The notes: generated from the sequence alone by a model not told the origin. DNA of 7,085 nt from Armatimonadota bacterium (GCA_003542955.1 DPJP01000382.1:1-7085); one strand, 5' to 3'. Shown: positions 1 through 5,872, counted from the stretch's first letter. A program made the numbers and translations.

Positions 1-58
1 CCAGCGCGGCCACATCACCGAAGTACCTGACCAACTCAACCAGCCGTATTGCACCCAT
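1..58 (-). CDS. Partial gene at left edge; N-terminus resembling an ABC-transporter ATPase
   Basis: An ATG at 58 on the minus strand opens a frame that reads MGAIRLVELVRYFGDVAAL and leaves the window after 19 codons. The pattern of a short beta-strand, a hydrophobic/basic stretch, then aromatic-Phe-Gly-Asp-Val-x-Ala-Leu matches the usual start of ABC-transporter ATP-binding subunits, where the aromatic residue is the A-loop that stacks on adenine. The Walker A motif would lie just outside the window, so the family is an inference from 19 residues. A purine-rich GGAGAGAG lies upstream with a spacer of about 9 nt, acceptable but not strong. It is on the same strand as the prepilin gene, 185 bp downstream of it. 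It could instead be an unrelated gene or a chance frame. Confidence 0.4.
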   Translation of the reverse strand, partial: MGAIRLVELVRYFGDVAAL

Positions 59-112
59 GACGACACACTCTCTCCGACGCGAGAAGATGCCGGCCCCCGT
101 GACACACAAAGA

Positions 113-153
113 GCCGCCGTCAGGTGAACGCGATGCTCACTGTGCTCGGCGGC
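113..153 (-). terminator. Candidate terminator hairpin downstream of the prepilin gene
   Basis: GCCGCCG (113-119) pairs perfectly with CGGCGGC (147-153). Inside, GTGA (124-127) pairs with TCAC (137-140), and CA (121-122) with TG (141-142), leaving a 9-nt loop. Read on the minus strand, the stem is followed by TCTTTGTGTG, which is fairly T-rich for this GC-rich sequence but is not a true U-tract. It lies about 90 nt past the prepilin stop and before the left-edge gene, so it could end the GH26/prepilin transcript. An attenuator for the next gene is an alternative. Confidence 0.35.
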
Positions 154-212
154 CCACTCGTCGGGCATGAGTTGTCCGCAGACGCGCCGGCCGCGTCCGC
201 ACCCGCATCGCG

Positions 213-235
213 CCGGGGGGCGGCCCCGCCCGCGG
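213..235 (-). repeat. GC-only hairpin just after the prepilin stop
   Basis: GGGCG (218-222) pairs with CGCCC (227-231) around a 4-nt loop, and CCG (213-215) can pair with CGG (233-235) outside it. It begins about 8 nt after the prepilin stop codon on the minus strand. There is no T-run on its downstream side, so it is not a standard intrinsic terminator. It could protect the mRNA 3' end or be chance in a very GC-rich stretch. Apart from this and the hairpin at 113-153, I see nothing in the 59-243 gap. Confidence 0.25.
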
Positions 236-243
236 TGCGCGTT

Positions 244-891
244 CTATTGGAACAGGAACATCGGGTCCTGCCTGCCACCCGCCAGGGTCGTGCCCTGGAT
301 TGACTTCGCGTGACCATCCATGTAGCAGACGTTGACGGTCTTGTCATGCCACGGAAAGCTCTTGTAGCGCTCGTTCATCGTCACCAGCGGCGAATGATTG
401 GCCATCCCGGCATGCGCCTGCGGGCAGGTGCGCAACGGCGACCAGGGGTTATCCGAGAGCAGCAGCGTGTTGGCCGGCCGCTTGATCGCCCCCAGGTTAC
501 AGATGCCCTCGGGCAGGCAACTCTCACACAGCGTAGCGTAGCTGATCGGCCCGCTCTCGCCCGTCGGGTAGTTCACCTCGCGCTCCTGCTGCCCGGACCT
601 GCAGGTGTACACCTGGGTATTGGTCACATACTCATACCAGCGCCAGTACCACATGCCGTCCTCGGCCGTCGCGGCAGCGCGCTGCTGCCCCAGGGACAAG
701 TAGCCGTCGTAGTCGTTGGCGTACATCGCCGCGGCCGTACCGAGCTGCTTGAGGTTGTTCAGGCACCCGGTGACACGCGCCTTCTCCTGGGCTCGGGCGA
801 ACACGGGAAACAGAATCGCCGCCAGCACCGTGATGATCGCGATAACGACCAGCAGCTCGATGAGAGTGAACCCTCCGTGCCGGTTTCCCAT
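244..891 (-). CDS. Type IV prepilin-like (pseudopilin) protein with H-X9-DG C-terminal motif
   Basis: The 215-residue product is a secreted, prepilin-peptidase-processed protein. A short basic leader MGNRHGG precedes the cleavage motif G7|FTLIE, with Glu at mature position 5, then a hydrophobic helix (about residues 8-31) that acts as membrane anchor and assembly helix. [12 protein letters not shown] (28-39) and [21 protein letters not shown] (44-64) are typical of the pseudopilins abundant in Armatimonadota and Planctomycetota. Near the C-terminus His182, nine residues, then Asp192-Gly193 form the H-X9-DG motif seen in this family. Seven cysteines (43, 97, 122, 125, 131, 156, 189) could form disulfides outside the membrane. 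The ATG at 891 is chosen because GGAGG lies 9 nt upstream and the leader starts exactly there; the frame stays open further upstream, but that part is an Arg-rich shadow of the GH26 gene. It lies 79 bp after the GH26 stop on the same strand, so co-transcription is likely. Whether it builds a pilus, a type II-like pseudopilus or a stand-alone surface protein cannot be seen here. Confidence 0.93.
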   Translation of the reverse strand: MGNRHGGFTLIELLVVIAIITVLAAILFPVFARAQEKARVTGCLNNLKQLGTAAAMYANDYDGYLSLGQQRAAATAEDGMWYWRWYEYVTNTQVYTCRSGQQEREVNYPTGESGPISYATLCESCLPEGICNLGAIKRPANTLLLSDNPWSPLRTCPQAHAGMANHSPLVTMNERYKSFPWHDKTVNVCYMDGHAKSIQGTTLAGGRQDPMFLFQ

Positions 892-900
892 GTCGCCGGT

Positions 901-905
901 CCTCC
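901..905 (-). promoter_or_regulatory. Shine-Dalgarno of the prepilin gene
   Basis: GGAGG on the minus strand, 9 nt before the ATG at 891. It decides the start against the long upstream open frame. Confidence 0.7.
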
Positions 906-970
906 CAATGCGGGTGGCGATGTGTGCGGTCCCCCGGACGATCCGCGCAACTGCTCCATACCTTCGTCGA

Positions 971-2347
971 CTACTGCCCAGATTCCTTTGCGACGATAAC
1001 CGAAACCCGCCTGCTCCCGATCTCAGTCCCCGCCTCGTTCGCCACTCTGACCTCGATCGTGTGCTCTCCGGGGGCCGAGCGGTCTGCGTTCCACGGGCAC
1101 CGATACGGCTCAACATTCGTGATGCAGCGGAAGTCGCCGTCGATGTAGAACTCCACCGTCGTCCCGCGGGTGCGGGCAGGCAGGTCCACGGCGATCTCAA
1201 CTTCGCCGCTGACCGCGTGCGGCCTCGCGCCGAGCACCGAAACCCAGATGTCGGTGGACCCGACGGGCGGCGGGCCATCGGCCGCCAGCGGCAACTGCGT
1301 CTCCGGCGGCGGCTGCACCGGCGCCACAGGCGGTCGGGCCACCGGTGGCGTGTCGCCCGTGGGCGAAGCAACCGGGTCGACGGCGCCCAAGGCAGACATG
1401 CGGGAGAGAAAGTGCGGGTCGGAGATCAGGCCCCTGTAGGTGTCCAGGACCCGGCGGTTCGCCGTCAGGCTGTAATTGTTGTCCGCAAGCCCGTCACTGA
1501 TGGCGTCCACGGAGAACCAGTTGATCATCTTCACGCGCGGGAACTGCTGCGGTAACGCAGCGTACAAGCGCGTCATCTTCTCGATCGCAAAGTCCGTGGT
1601 GTCACGCGCCAGGGCGCGGCAATAGTGCGTCGAGGCGTACTCGCAGATGGCGATCGGCTTGCGCTCCGCGTACAGGTTGTAGACGTAGGACAGCAGTGAC
1701 AGCGGGTCCTCGGTCGGCGGCTTGCTCGGGTCACCGTCCTGATGCACAACGCTGTAGATGTTCACTCCGACCCAGTCAACATACTCGTCGCCGGGGTAGT
1801 AGTCGGTGATCGTGGCGCGCGGAGTGGCGAACGGGCACCAGACCATCGCCACGTTCGGCGCCGCGGCCTTCATGACCCGGTAGACCGTCCGCCACTTCTC
1901 GATGTACTCACGCGGGTCGCCCGAATAGGCCTGCCAGGTACCGTTCATCTCCGAGGCATAGCGCAGGAAGATGGGGATACCGGTGTGGCCGGCGGCCTGT
2001 GCCCAGCCCTGCAGGTACTCGTCGTCGCGGACCATGCCCAGCCCGTGATTGGGCTCCCAGGCGATGTGTGGAGCGACGCCGTATCCGTGGAGTTCGTGAA
2101 CCCACTCAAAGGGGAACGGCTGGCCGTAGCCCACGTAGCGGAAATACGATGCGTGCGGCTTGCCAACTAATGTCTCAAAGGTGCGAACATCTCCCTTGAG
2201 GTTGCTGTCTAACTCGATGTATGCGCCGATATAGCAGCCGCTCTCCGGCTCCAGCGGGGCCGGAGCGCCACGGACGGCTGTGGCGGGCGCCAATGCCAGC
2301 GCGGCAAGGACAGCGCCGGCCGCGAACAACCCGCTTCTCACTGGCAT
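971..2347 (-). CDS. Secreted GH26-like glycoside hydrolase with C-terminal Ig-like domain
   Basis: The 458-residue product is probably an exported beta-glycan hydrolase (mannanase-like family 26, clan GH-A TIM barrel). Residues 1-28 form a signal peptide (MPVRSG, then an Ala/Leu-rich core, with APATAVRGA near the cleavage site). The catalytic barrel spans about 35-315. [10 protein letters not shown] (129-138) holds the likely acid/base Glu133, DWVGVNIYS (191-199) is a typical GH26 strand, and ICEYAST (234-240) holds the likely nucleophile Glu236. A Pro-rich linker (about 324-363) joins an Ig-like beta domain (about 365-455) with the common pattern VEFYIDG...YRCPWNAD...[14 protein letters not shown], probably for substrate or surface contact. 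Characterised GH26 enzymes usually have His before the acid/base Glu; here it is Ser, so the substrate may differ from mannan. The ATG at 2347 is chosen for its signal peptide and the AGGAG 4 nt upstream. A consensus-like promoter lies about 70 bp upstream. The prepilin gene follows 79 bp downstream. Substrate is not determinable here. Confidence 0.88.
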   Translation of the reverse strand: MPVRSGLFAAGAVLAALALAPATAVRGAPAPLEPESGCYIGAYIELDSNLKGDVRTFETLVGKPHASYFRYVGYGQPFPFEWVHELHGYGVAPHIAWEPNHGLGMVRDDEYLQGWAQAAGHTGIPIFLRYASEMNGTWQAYSGDPREYIEKWRTVYRVMKAAAPNVAMVWCPFATPRATITDYYPGDEYVDWVGVNIYSVVHQDGDPSKPPTEDPLSLLSYVYNLYAERKPIAICEYASTHYCRALARDTTDFAIEKMTRLYAALPQQFPRVKMINWFSVDAISDGLADNNYSLTANRRVLDTYRGLISDPHFLSRMSALGAVDPVASPTGDTPPVARPPVAPVQPPPETQLPLAADGPPPVGSTDIWVSVLGARPHAVSGEVEIAVDLPARTRGTTVEFYIDGDFRCITNVEPYRCPWNADRSAPGEHTIEVRVANEAGTEIGSRRVSVIVAKESGQ

Positions 2348-2425
2348 GCGGCTCCTCTCACACTGCGCGCATCGCATACGCCCGGCATCACAGTCGGTGC
2401 AACTCACCCGACCCCATGCGTCCAG

Positions 2426-2455
2426 ATTATAGATAGGTTGTTCAGAGCCTGTCAA
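2426..2455 (-). promoter_or_regulatory. Consensus sigma-70-type promoter for the GH26/prepilin unit
   Basis: On the minus strand TTGACA (2455-2450) is followed after 18 bp by TATAAT (2431-2426). Both hexamers match the housekeeping consensus at all six positions, which is rare by chance in such GC-rich DNA. Transcription would begin near 2419, giving a leader of about 70 nt before the GH26 start at 2347. Its -35 box forms one arm of the inverted repeat at 2451-2471. Confidence 0.75.
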
Positions 2456-2471
2456 CCGTGCGGCGGTTGAC
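2451..2471. promoter_or_regulatory. Candidate operator: perfect inverted repeat between divergent -35 boxes
   Basis: GTCAACCG (2451-2458), five bases, then CGGTTGAC (2464-2471) is a perfect 8-bp inverted repeat. Five bases of each arm come from the two divergent TTGAC -35 boxes, but the symmetry continues three bases further inward, so it is more than two facing promoters. A dimeric regulator bound here would cover both -35 boxes and could repress, or by displacement activate, both transcription units. No regulator gene is in the window. That it is an operator is inference. Confidence 0.5.
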
Positions 2472-2481
2472 GCTGCCGCAC
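2458..2481. repeat. Second inverted repeat, overlapping the first
   Basis: GTGCGGC (2458-2464), ten bases, GCCGCAC (2475-2481) is a perfect 7-bp inverted repeat. It shares its left arm with the spacer and right arm of the 2451-2471 repeat, and encloses the plus-strand -35 box. It lies within the promoter, so it is probably a DNA-level site rather than an RNA hairpin of the CapA transcript. Confidence 0.4.
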
Positions 2482-2495
2482 AGATACCCTATGCT
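2467..2495 (+). promoter_or_regulatory. Sigma-70-type promoter for the CapA/isomerase/amidohydrolase unit
   Basis: TTGACG (2467-2472) and TATGCT (2490-2495) are 17 bp apart, with 5/6 and 4/6 matches to consensus. Transcription would begin near 2502, about 40 nt before the CapA start. The -35 box is the right arm of the inverted repeat at 2451-2471, facing the minus-strand promoter. Confidence 0.6.
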
Positions 2496-2540
2496 ATCGA
2501 GGCTGGTTGCCCGACCACCATCGCACCGCGGGAGACACAG

Positions 2541-3791
2541 ATGAAGCAGTCGCTCAGGACCGCCTCCACACTATCGATCGCCGCTCTGATCGCCGTGCTT
2601 GCACCGGCGTGTGTTTTGTCGCTCGGCGGCTGTCGTGACCGGGCGTCCGGGGCCGATGGCGGCGTCGCACCGGTTCCCCGGGCGGCCGCCATCCCGGACC
2701 TCGAGAAGCCCGCGCCGCCGCCCAAGCGCACCTTCACCATCGTCGCCGTCGGCGACATCATGCTCGATCGCAACGTCGGCAAGGCCATCCGCAGCAACGG
2801 CTATCAGAGCATTCTCGCGAAGGTGCGCGATCTGACCCGCTCCGCCGACATCGCCTTCGCCAACCTCGAGTGTCCGCTCGCCACGAGTGGCGCACATAGC
2901 CCGGGCGACTGCATCTTTCGCGCCGACCCGGAAACGATCAAGGTTGTACTCGACGGCGGATTCGACATCGTCTCGCTCGCCAACAACCACACCCTCGATG
3001 CGGGGGCCGAGGCGCTCCGCAACACGCTTGATGTACTCGAGGAGAACTCAATCGCCTATTGCGGAGCCCGCCGCGAGAAGGACAAGGCCTGGGAGCCGAC
3101 GTACCTGACCGCCGACGGCTACACAATCGGCTTCATGGGCTATACCCATCTGCCCTCCTACGTGCAGGGATCATGGGCCGATGTTGACGACCGCGAGGTC
3201 CTCGCCGGCCAGCTTGCGAGTGCCAGGCAGAACTGCGACCTGCTCTTCGTATCCGTCCACTGGGGCCAGGAGTACAAGACCGAGCCGGAGGCCGAGAACG
3301 TGGAGTTAGCCCATTTCCTCGTCGACAACGGCGCCGACGTCGTCTTCGGCCACCACCCGCACGTGCTGCAGGGCATCGAGGTCTACAAGAACTGCCCCAT
3401 CTTCTACTCCGCCGGCAACTTCGTCTTCGACCAGAAGGACGGCGAGCGCATGGAGAGCGCCATGTTCTCTTTGACCTACAGCGAGAACTACGGCTGGTCG
3501 ATCTTCGCCAAGCCCATCTACATACCCCGCAGCAGGATGGGCCCCATCTTCCCGGAGCAGGAGCGCGCGGAGAAGATCGCCCGGCGTCTGGCAGACATGT
3601 CACAGAAGCTGGGCACCGACGTGTCGCTCAAACACAGCAAGGTCTGGCTCAACGTGCGGCGCCCGGAGCCCGGTCAGGCCGCCGCACTCGATGGCACTGT
3701 GCAGCCGTCATCGACGAGTCCGATAGACGAACCGGCAACCGATGACGTCGCCCCCACGAACCCAACTCCCGCCCGCGAGACCGGGCAGTAG
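2541..3791 (+). CDS. CapA/PgsA-family lipoprotein (calcineurin-like metallophosphoesterase fold)
   Basis: The 416-residue product belongs to the CapA/PgsA family, whose best-known members act in poly-gamma-glutamate capsule synthesis or export; the exact reaction in most members is unknown. The N-terminus has a basic-hydrophobic signal (MKQSLRT, then residues 9-27) ending in lipobox LGGC with Cys31, so it is predicted to be a lipoprotein. A Pro/Ala-rich tether (about 40-63) precedes the catalytic domain (about 65-330). Family motifs are all present: GDIMLDR (71-77), NLE (108-110), ANNH (147-150), HWGQE (240-244), GHHPH (270-274) and YSAGNF (289-294); their Asp, Asn and His residues are the expected metal ligands. 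A low-complexity Pro/Thr/Asp-rich tail (about 375-416) follows. The ATG at 2541 has GGGAG 6 nt upstream. No PgsB or PgsC partner is in the window, so a poly-gamma-glutamate role is not supported by context; another envelope or polysaccharide role is as likely. The isomerase gene begins 31 bp after its stop. Confidence 0.94.
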   Translation: MKQSLRTASTLSIAALIAVLAPACVLSLGGCRDRASGADGGVAPVPRAAAIPDLEKPAPPPKRTFTIVAVGDIMLDRNVGKAIRSNGYQSILAKVRDLTRSADIAFANLECPLATSGAHSPGDCIFRADPETIKVVLDGGFDIVSLANNHTLDAGAEALRNTLDVLEENSIAYCGARREKDKAWEPTYLTADGYTIGFMGYTHLPSYVQGSWADVDDREVLAGQLASARQNCDLLFVSVHWGQEYKTEPEAENVELAHFLVDNGADVVFGHHPHVLQGIEVYKNCPIFYSAGNFVFDQKDGERMESAMFSLTYSENYGWSIFAKPIYIPRSRMGPIFPEQERAEKIARRLADMSQKLGTDVSLKHSKVWLNVRRPEPGQAAALDGTVQPSSTSPIDEPATDDVAPTNPTPARETGQ

Positions 3792-3810
3792 ACACTACAT
3801 GCAACAGCCA

Positions 3811-3815
3811 AGGAG
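3811..3815 (+). promoter_or_regulatory. Shine-Dalgarno that fixes the isomerase start
   Basis: AGGAG lies 7 nt before the ATG at 3823. Earlier in-frame ATGs at 3742 (inside capA) and 3799 lack a comparable site and would put a charged extension before the signal peptide. Confidence 0.7.
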
Positions 3816-3822
3816 CAGTCGA

Positions 3823-4743
3823 ATGAAGCACTCGTACCTCAGCTACCAGGCAGCCGTGCTGGCCCTCGTTCTCTGCGGGTCGGCCCTCTGCCAGGACGCT
3901 CCAGCAGTGAAGTCGGCAGCCTCCGTCAACGGCAAGATCATCCCCTACGACGTGCTTCTTCGGCAGTGTGTTGCCAGACACGGCGCAGAGGTGCTCGAGA
4001 ACCTCATCCTCGTCGAGGCCATCGAGCAGGCCGCGGAGAAGGCAGGCGTCAGCATCACGATCCAGGAGGTCGATGAGCGCTGTGCGGCAACCGAGAAGCA
4101 GATCGGTCTCCGCGCTCCCGTCACCGGCATTACCTTCGCGGCATGGCTCCGCCTCGAGGGTCTCAGCCCGGCGGCATTCCGGCAGGGAGTGTACCTGGCC
4201 ATGCTCGTCGAGAAGATGGTCAAGCCGAACGTTTCAGTCTCAGACCAGGACGTCGTCACCTACTACACACGCAACCGTGAGCGTCTCAAGCAGCCCGAGC
4301 GCGTGAAGGTCGCCCACATCTGTGTCCCGACGCGGGAGAAGGCCCAGCAGTTGCGCGACGATATCCTCGCCGGCAGAGTCAGCTTTGCCGATGCGGCGAA
4401 GGCCAACTCCATCGACCCCTATACCAAGGAGAATGGTGGCGAGTGGGGCTTCATCGTCCCCGGACCTGACCCGTTCCAGGCGGCCTCCTTCGCCCTGACA
4501 AAGGACGGGGACATCAGTCCCGTCGTCGAGTCGAAGATGGGCTTCCACATCATCAAGCGCATCGCCCGCACGCCCGAGCGCATACCCCCGTTCGAGGAAG
4601 TCGACGACCGAATTCGTGCCCAGCTCGAGTCTGATGCGCTCGAGCGCCTCGCGGCCGAGAAGCGTGCGGAGATTGTCGCTCAGACCAAGATCGAGCGCTA
4701 CATTGTCGATTTCTCGAACCCGCCGCTCAACGGCGAGAAGTAG
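3823..4743 (+). CDS. Exported parvulin-type peptidyl-prolyl cis-trans isomerase (SurA/PrsA-like)
   Basis: The 306-residue product is a predicted foldase that helps exported proteins fold by isomerising Xaa-Pro bonds. Residues 1-23 are a signal peptide (MKHSYLSYQ, then AAVLALVLCGSALC); neither cysteine sits in a good lipobox, so a soluble periplasmic or peripheral protein is more likely than a lipoprotein. Residues about 32-150 are a helical SurA/PrsA-like chaperone segment (SVNGKIIPYDVLLRQ is a typical start). The parvulin domain spans about 160-250: VKVAHICV with His165, GRVSFADAAKANSIDP, GGEWGF (205-210) and GFHIIKR with His242, the two conserved His being part of the parvulin active site. 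A helical tail follows (256-306), as in PrsA/SurA. It lies 31 bp after CapA and 69 bp before the amidohydrolase on the same strand. Its clients could be the secreted products nearby, but that is inference from position only. Confidence 0.94.
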   Translation: MKHSYLSYQAAVLALVLCGSALCQDAPAVKSAASVNGKIIPYDVLLRQCVARHGAEVLENLILVEAIEQAAEKAGVSITIQEVDERCAATEKQIGLRAPVTGITFAAWLRLEGLSPAAFRQGVYLAMLVEKMVKPNVSVSDQDVVTYYTRNRERLKQPERVKVAHICVPTREKAQQLRDDILAGRVSFADAAKANSIDPYTKENGGEWGFIVPGPDPFQAASFALTKDGDISPVVESKMGFHIIKRIARTPERIPPFEEVDDRIRAQLESDALERLAAEKRAEIVAQTKIERYIVDFSNPPLNGEK

Positions 4744-4768
4744 GCGGTCCTGCCCGCCGGGGGCCGCC
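4743..4768 (+). repeat. GC-rich hairpin directly after the isomerase stop
   Basis: GGCGGTCCT (4743-4751) can pair with GGGGCCGCC (4760-4768), nine pairs including two T-G wobbles, around an 8-nt loop. It starts at the last base of the stop codon. No T-run follows, so it is not a standard terminator; it could be an attenuator or an mRNA-stability element that lowers expression of the amidohydrolase relative to the upstream genes. Confidence 0.4.
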
Positions 4769-4770
4769 TC

Positions 4771-4790
4771 CGAACAGAGCCGACCAGAGC
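4771..4790 (+). repeat. Short tandem repeat between isomerase and amidohydrolase
   Basis: CGAACAGAGC is followed directly by CGACCAGAGC, a 10-bp tandem duplication with one mismatch. Probably a replication-slippage product without function. Confidence 0.5.
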
Positions 4791-4793
4791 CAA

Positions 4794-4805
4794 CCTCCAA
4801 GGAGG
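4794..4805 (+). promoter_or_regulatory. Strong Shine-Dalgarno of the amidohydrolase inside a small inverted repeat
   Basis: AAGGAGG (4799-4805) sits 7 nt before the ATG at 4813 and is a near-ideal ribosome binding site. CCTCC just before it is complementary to GGAGG, so a 4-bp stem with a 4-nt loop could mask part of the site. The stem is very short; masking is a weak inference. Confidence 0.6.
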
Positions 4806-4812
4806 CGCGCCG

Positions 4813-5619
4813 ATGCGATACATCGACATCCACCGCCACTATCACGTCAGCGAGGGCGATCTCGAGAACTACATGATCCAGGCAGACGACCTCGGCATCG
4901 AACAGGTCGGCATGTCCACATGTGGACCGCTCTTCAACCAGCATGATAACGAGGGCGTCATCCGTGCCAAGAAGCAGTACCCGGGCCGCATCATCGGCTT
5001 CGGCTACGTCCGGCTCGGGCTGGACGGCCCCCAGAAGGTCGATGAGTTGTATGCGCACGGCTTCGAGGCCCTCAAGGTCATAATACCGGCCACGTTCTAT
5101 GATGACCGGAATCTGTGGCCGGTCTACGCACGCGCGGAGGCGCTCGGGATGCCGATCAACTTCCATTGCGGTATCACGGGCGCGCTCAGTCGACCCGGCG
5201 GCCACCAGACCTCGTCACGCTATCAGCGTCCCATCTGTCTCGATGCCATAGCCCGTGACTTCCCGGACCTCCGTCTGCTCATGCCCCACCTCGGCTTCCC
5301 CTGGGTCCAGGAGGCCTGCGCGGTCATCGCCGCCTGGCCCAACATCTACTGGGACCTCACCGGCACAGCGCTCCTGCGCATGGATGAGGAATGGCTCATG
5401 AACCACTTTCTCCTCCAGGGCGAAGACGTCTGGCAGAGCATGCTCAAGCGTCTCGTCTGGGCATCTGACACCCACCCGCCGGACGTGCTCATCGACCGCT
5501 ACGAAGAGGTATTCGAGTTGATGGGCGTCACCCAGCAGCAGAAACAGGACATCTACCGCCGCAATGCCATGCGACTGATGGGCCTTCAGGTCGACGAAGA
5601 CGAAAGCGACGTTCAGTAG
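4813..5619 (+). CDS. Metal-dependent amidohydrolase (Amidohydro_2 family, TIM barrel)
   Basis: The 268-residue product belongs to the amidohydrolase superfamily, Amidohydro_2 type, whose members hydrolyse or decarboxylate small organic acids, lactones or amides with a bound metal. DIHRHYH (5-11) provides the HxH motif (His7, His9) on the first strand; a Lys on the EALKVI strand (Lys88), NFHCG (His118), MPHLGFPWV (His159) and WASDTHP (Asp219) complete the expected ligand set. All key residues are present and length fits compact members, so it should be active. There is no signal peptide or membrane segment, so it is predicted to be cytoplasmic, unlike its neighbours. The start is fixed by AAGGAGG 7 nt upstream. 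It is probably the last gene of the unit beginning with CapA. The substrate cannot be inferred; the neighbours do not point to one pathway. Confidence 0.92.
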   Translation: MRYIDIHRHYHVSEGDLENYMIQADDLGIEQVGMSTCGPLFNQHDNEGVIRAKKQYPGRIIGFGYVRLGLDGPQKVDELYAHGFEALKVIIPATFYDDRNLWPVYARAEALGMPINFHCGITGALSRPGGHQTSSRYQRPICLDAIARDFPDLRLLMPHLGFPWVQEACAVIAAWPNIYWDLTGTALLRMDEEWLMNHFLLQGEDVWQSMLKRLVWASDTHPPDVLIDRYEEVFELMGVTQQQKQDIYRRNAMRLMGLQVDEDESDVQ

Positions 5620-5652
5620 CGCCCACTCACTCCAACGCATCCCGGCCGCCCG

Positions 5653-5705
5653 AATGCGCGTGACGCGGAGCCGGCCCGAAACCAGGGCCGCTGCACGCGC
5701 GCATT
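5653..5705 (+). repeat. Large GC-rich hairpin downstream of the amidohydrolase
   Basis: AATGCGCG (5653-5660) pairs perfectly with CGCGCATT (5698-5705); inside, CGGCCC (5672-5677) pairs with GGGCCG (5685-5690) around a GAAACCA loop. It lies 33 nt after the amidohydrolase stop. No U-tract follows, so it may stabilise the mRNA 3' end or act as a non-classical terminator. Confidence 0.45.
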
Positions 5706-5756
5706 GCGACGGCCTCCCTGACCCCGCTCGGAGAGACGGCGTCACAGCCCCGTCGC
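5706..5756 (+). repeat. Second long-range stem abutting the previous hairpin
   Basis: GCGACGG (5706-5712) pairs perfectly with CCGTCGC (5750-5756), enclosing a smaller CTCC/GGAG stem (5714-5717 with 5730-5733). It starts at the base after the 5653-5705 hairpin, so the two helices could stack. It could be part of one structured RNA element or chance in GC-rich DNA. Confidence 0.35.
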
Positions 5757-5811
5757 GCGAACCGGATCTGGCGCCGCATCGAGCCTCCCGGGCGCAGGAC
5801 CAGGATGCCAT

Positions 5812-5860
5812 CTCAAGCCATCAACGCGCATGTTGATGTAATCTTGAGCTTTCCTTTACC
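5812..5860 (+). terminator. Nested inverted repeat followed by T-rich tract (candidate intrinsic terminator)
   Basis: CTCAAG (5812-5817) pairs with CTTGAG (5843-5848), and ATCAAC (5820-5825) with GTTGAT (5832-5837), around a GCGCAT loop: 12 perfect pairs with an asymmetric internal loop of 2 against 5 nt. On the plus strand it is followed by CTTTCCTTTACC, an interrupted T-tract. This suits an intrinsic terminator for the CapA-to-amidohydrolase unit. The right arm also contains TTGATG and TTGAGC, -35-like hexamers, so an operator/promoter role for the TadG gene is the alternative. The stem is less GC-rich than typical terminators. Confidence 0.45.
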
Positions 5861-5872
5861 CATCTTTAGGTT
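5844..5872 (+). promoter_or_regulatory. Weak candidate promoter for the TadG-like gene
   Basis: TTGAGC (5844-5849) and TAGGTT (5867-5872) are 17 bp apart in the AT-richest patch of the gap. The -10 matches consensus at only three positions. Location is the main argument; no better pair was found. Confidence 0.2.

Noticed and set aside
310..999. Plus-strand open frame of 229 codons opposite the prepilin
   Set aside because: Antisense to a gene with an unmistakable prepilin start; no motif, no signal and no good ribosome site.
892..1371. 160-codon N-terminal extension of the prepilin frame
   Set aside because: It overlaps the GH26 gene in another frame, is Arg/Ser-rich without any motif, and would put a prepilin cleavage site in mid-protein.
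2359..2401. In-frame CTDC...CAQC zinc-ribbon-like peptide just upstream of the GH26 start
   Set aside because: It would place a cysteine motif before a clean signal peptide, and lacks a good ribosome site; it falls in the predicted 5' leader, so it is most likely chance.
2391..2417. Possible nine-codon leader peptide (ATG at 2417, minus strand) in the GH26 leader
   Set aside because: It would begin within a few bases of the predicted transcription start with no ribosome site and has no regulatory codon pattern.
4240..5205. Long minus-strand open frame of 321 codons opposite the isomerase and amidohydrolase
   Set aside because: It lies antisense to two genes with clear family motifs; its composition is Val/Asp/Leu/Arg-rich as expected for a codon shadow in GC-rich DNA.
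5215..5811. Minus-strand open frame of 198 codons across the amidohydrolase 3' end
   Set aside because: Mostly antisense to the amidohydrolase and otherwise in the repeat-rich gap; low-complexity Arg/Ala start.
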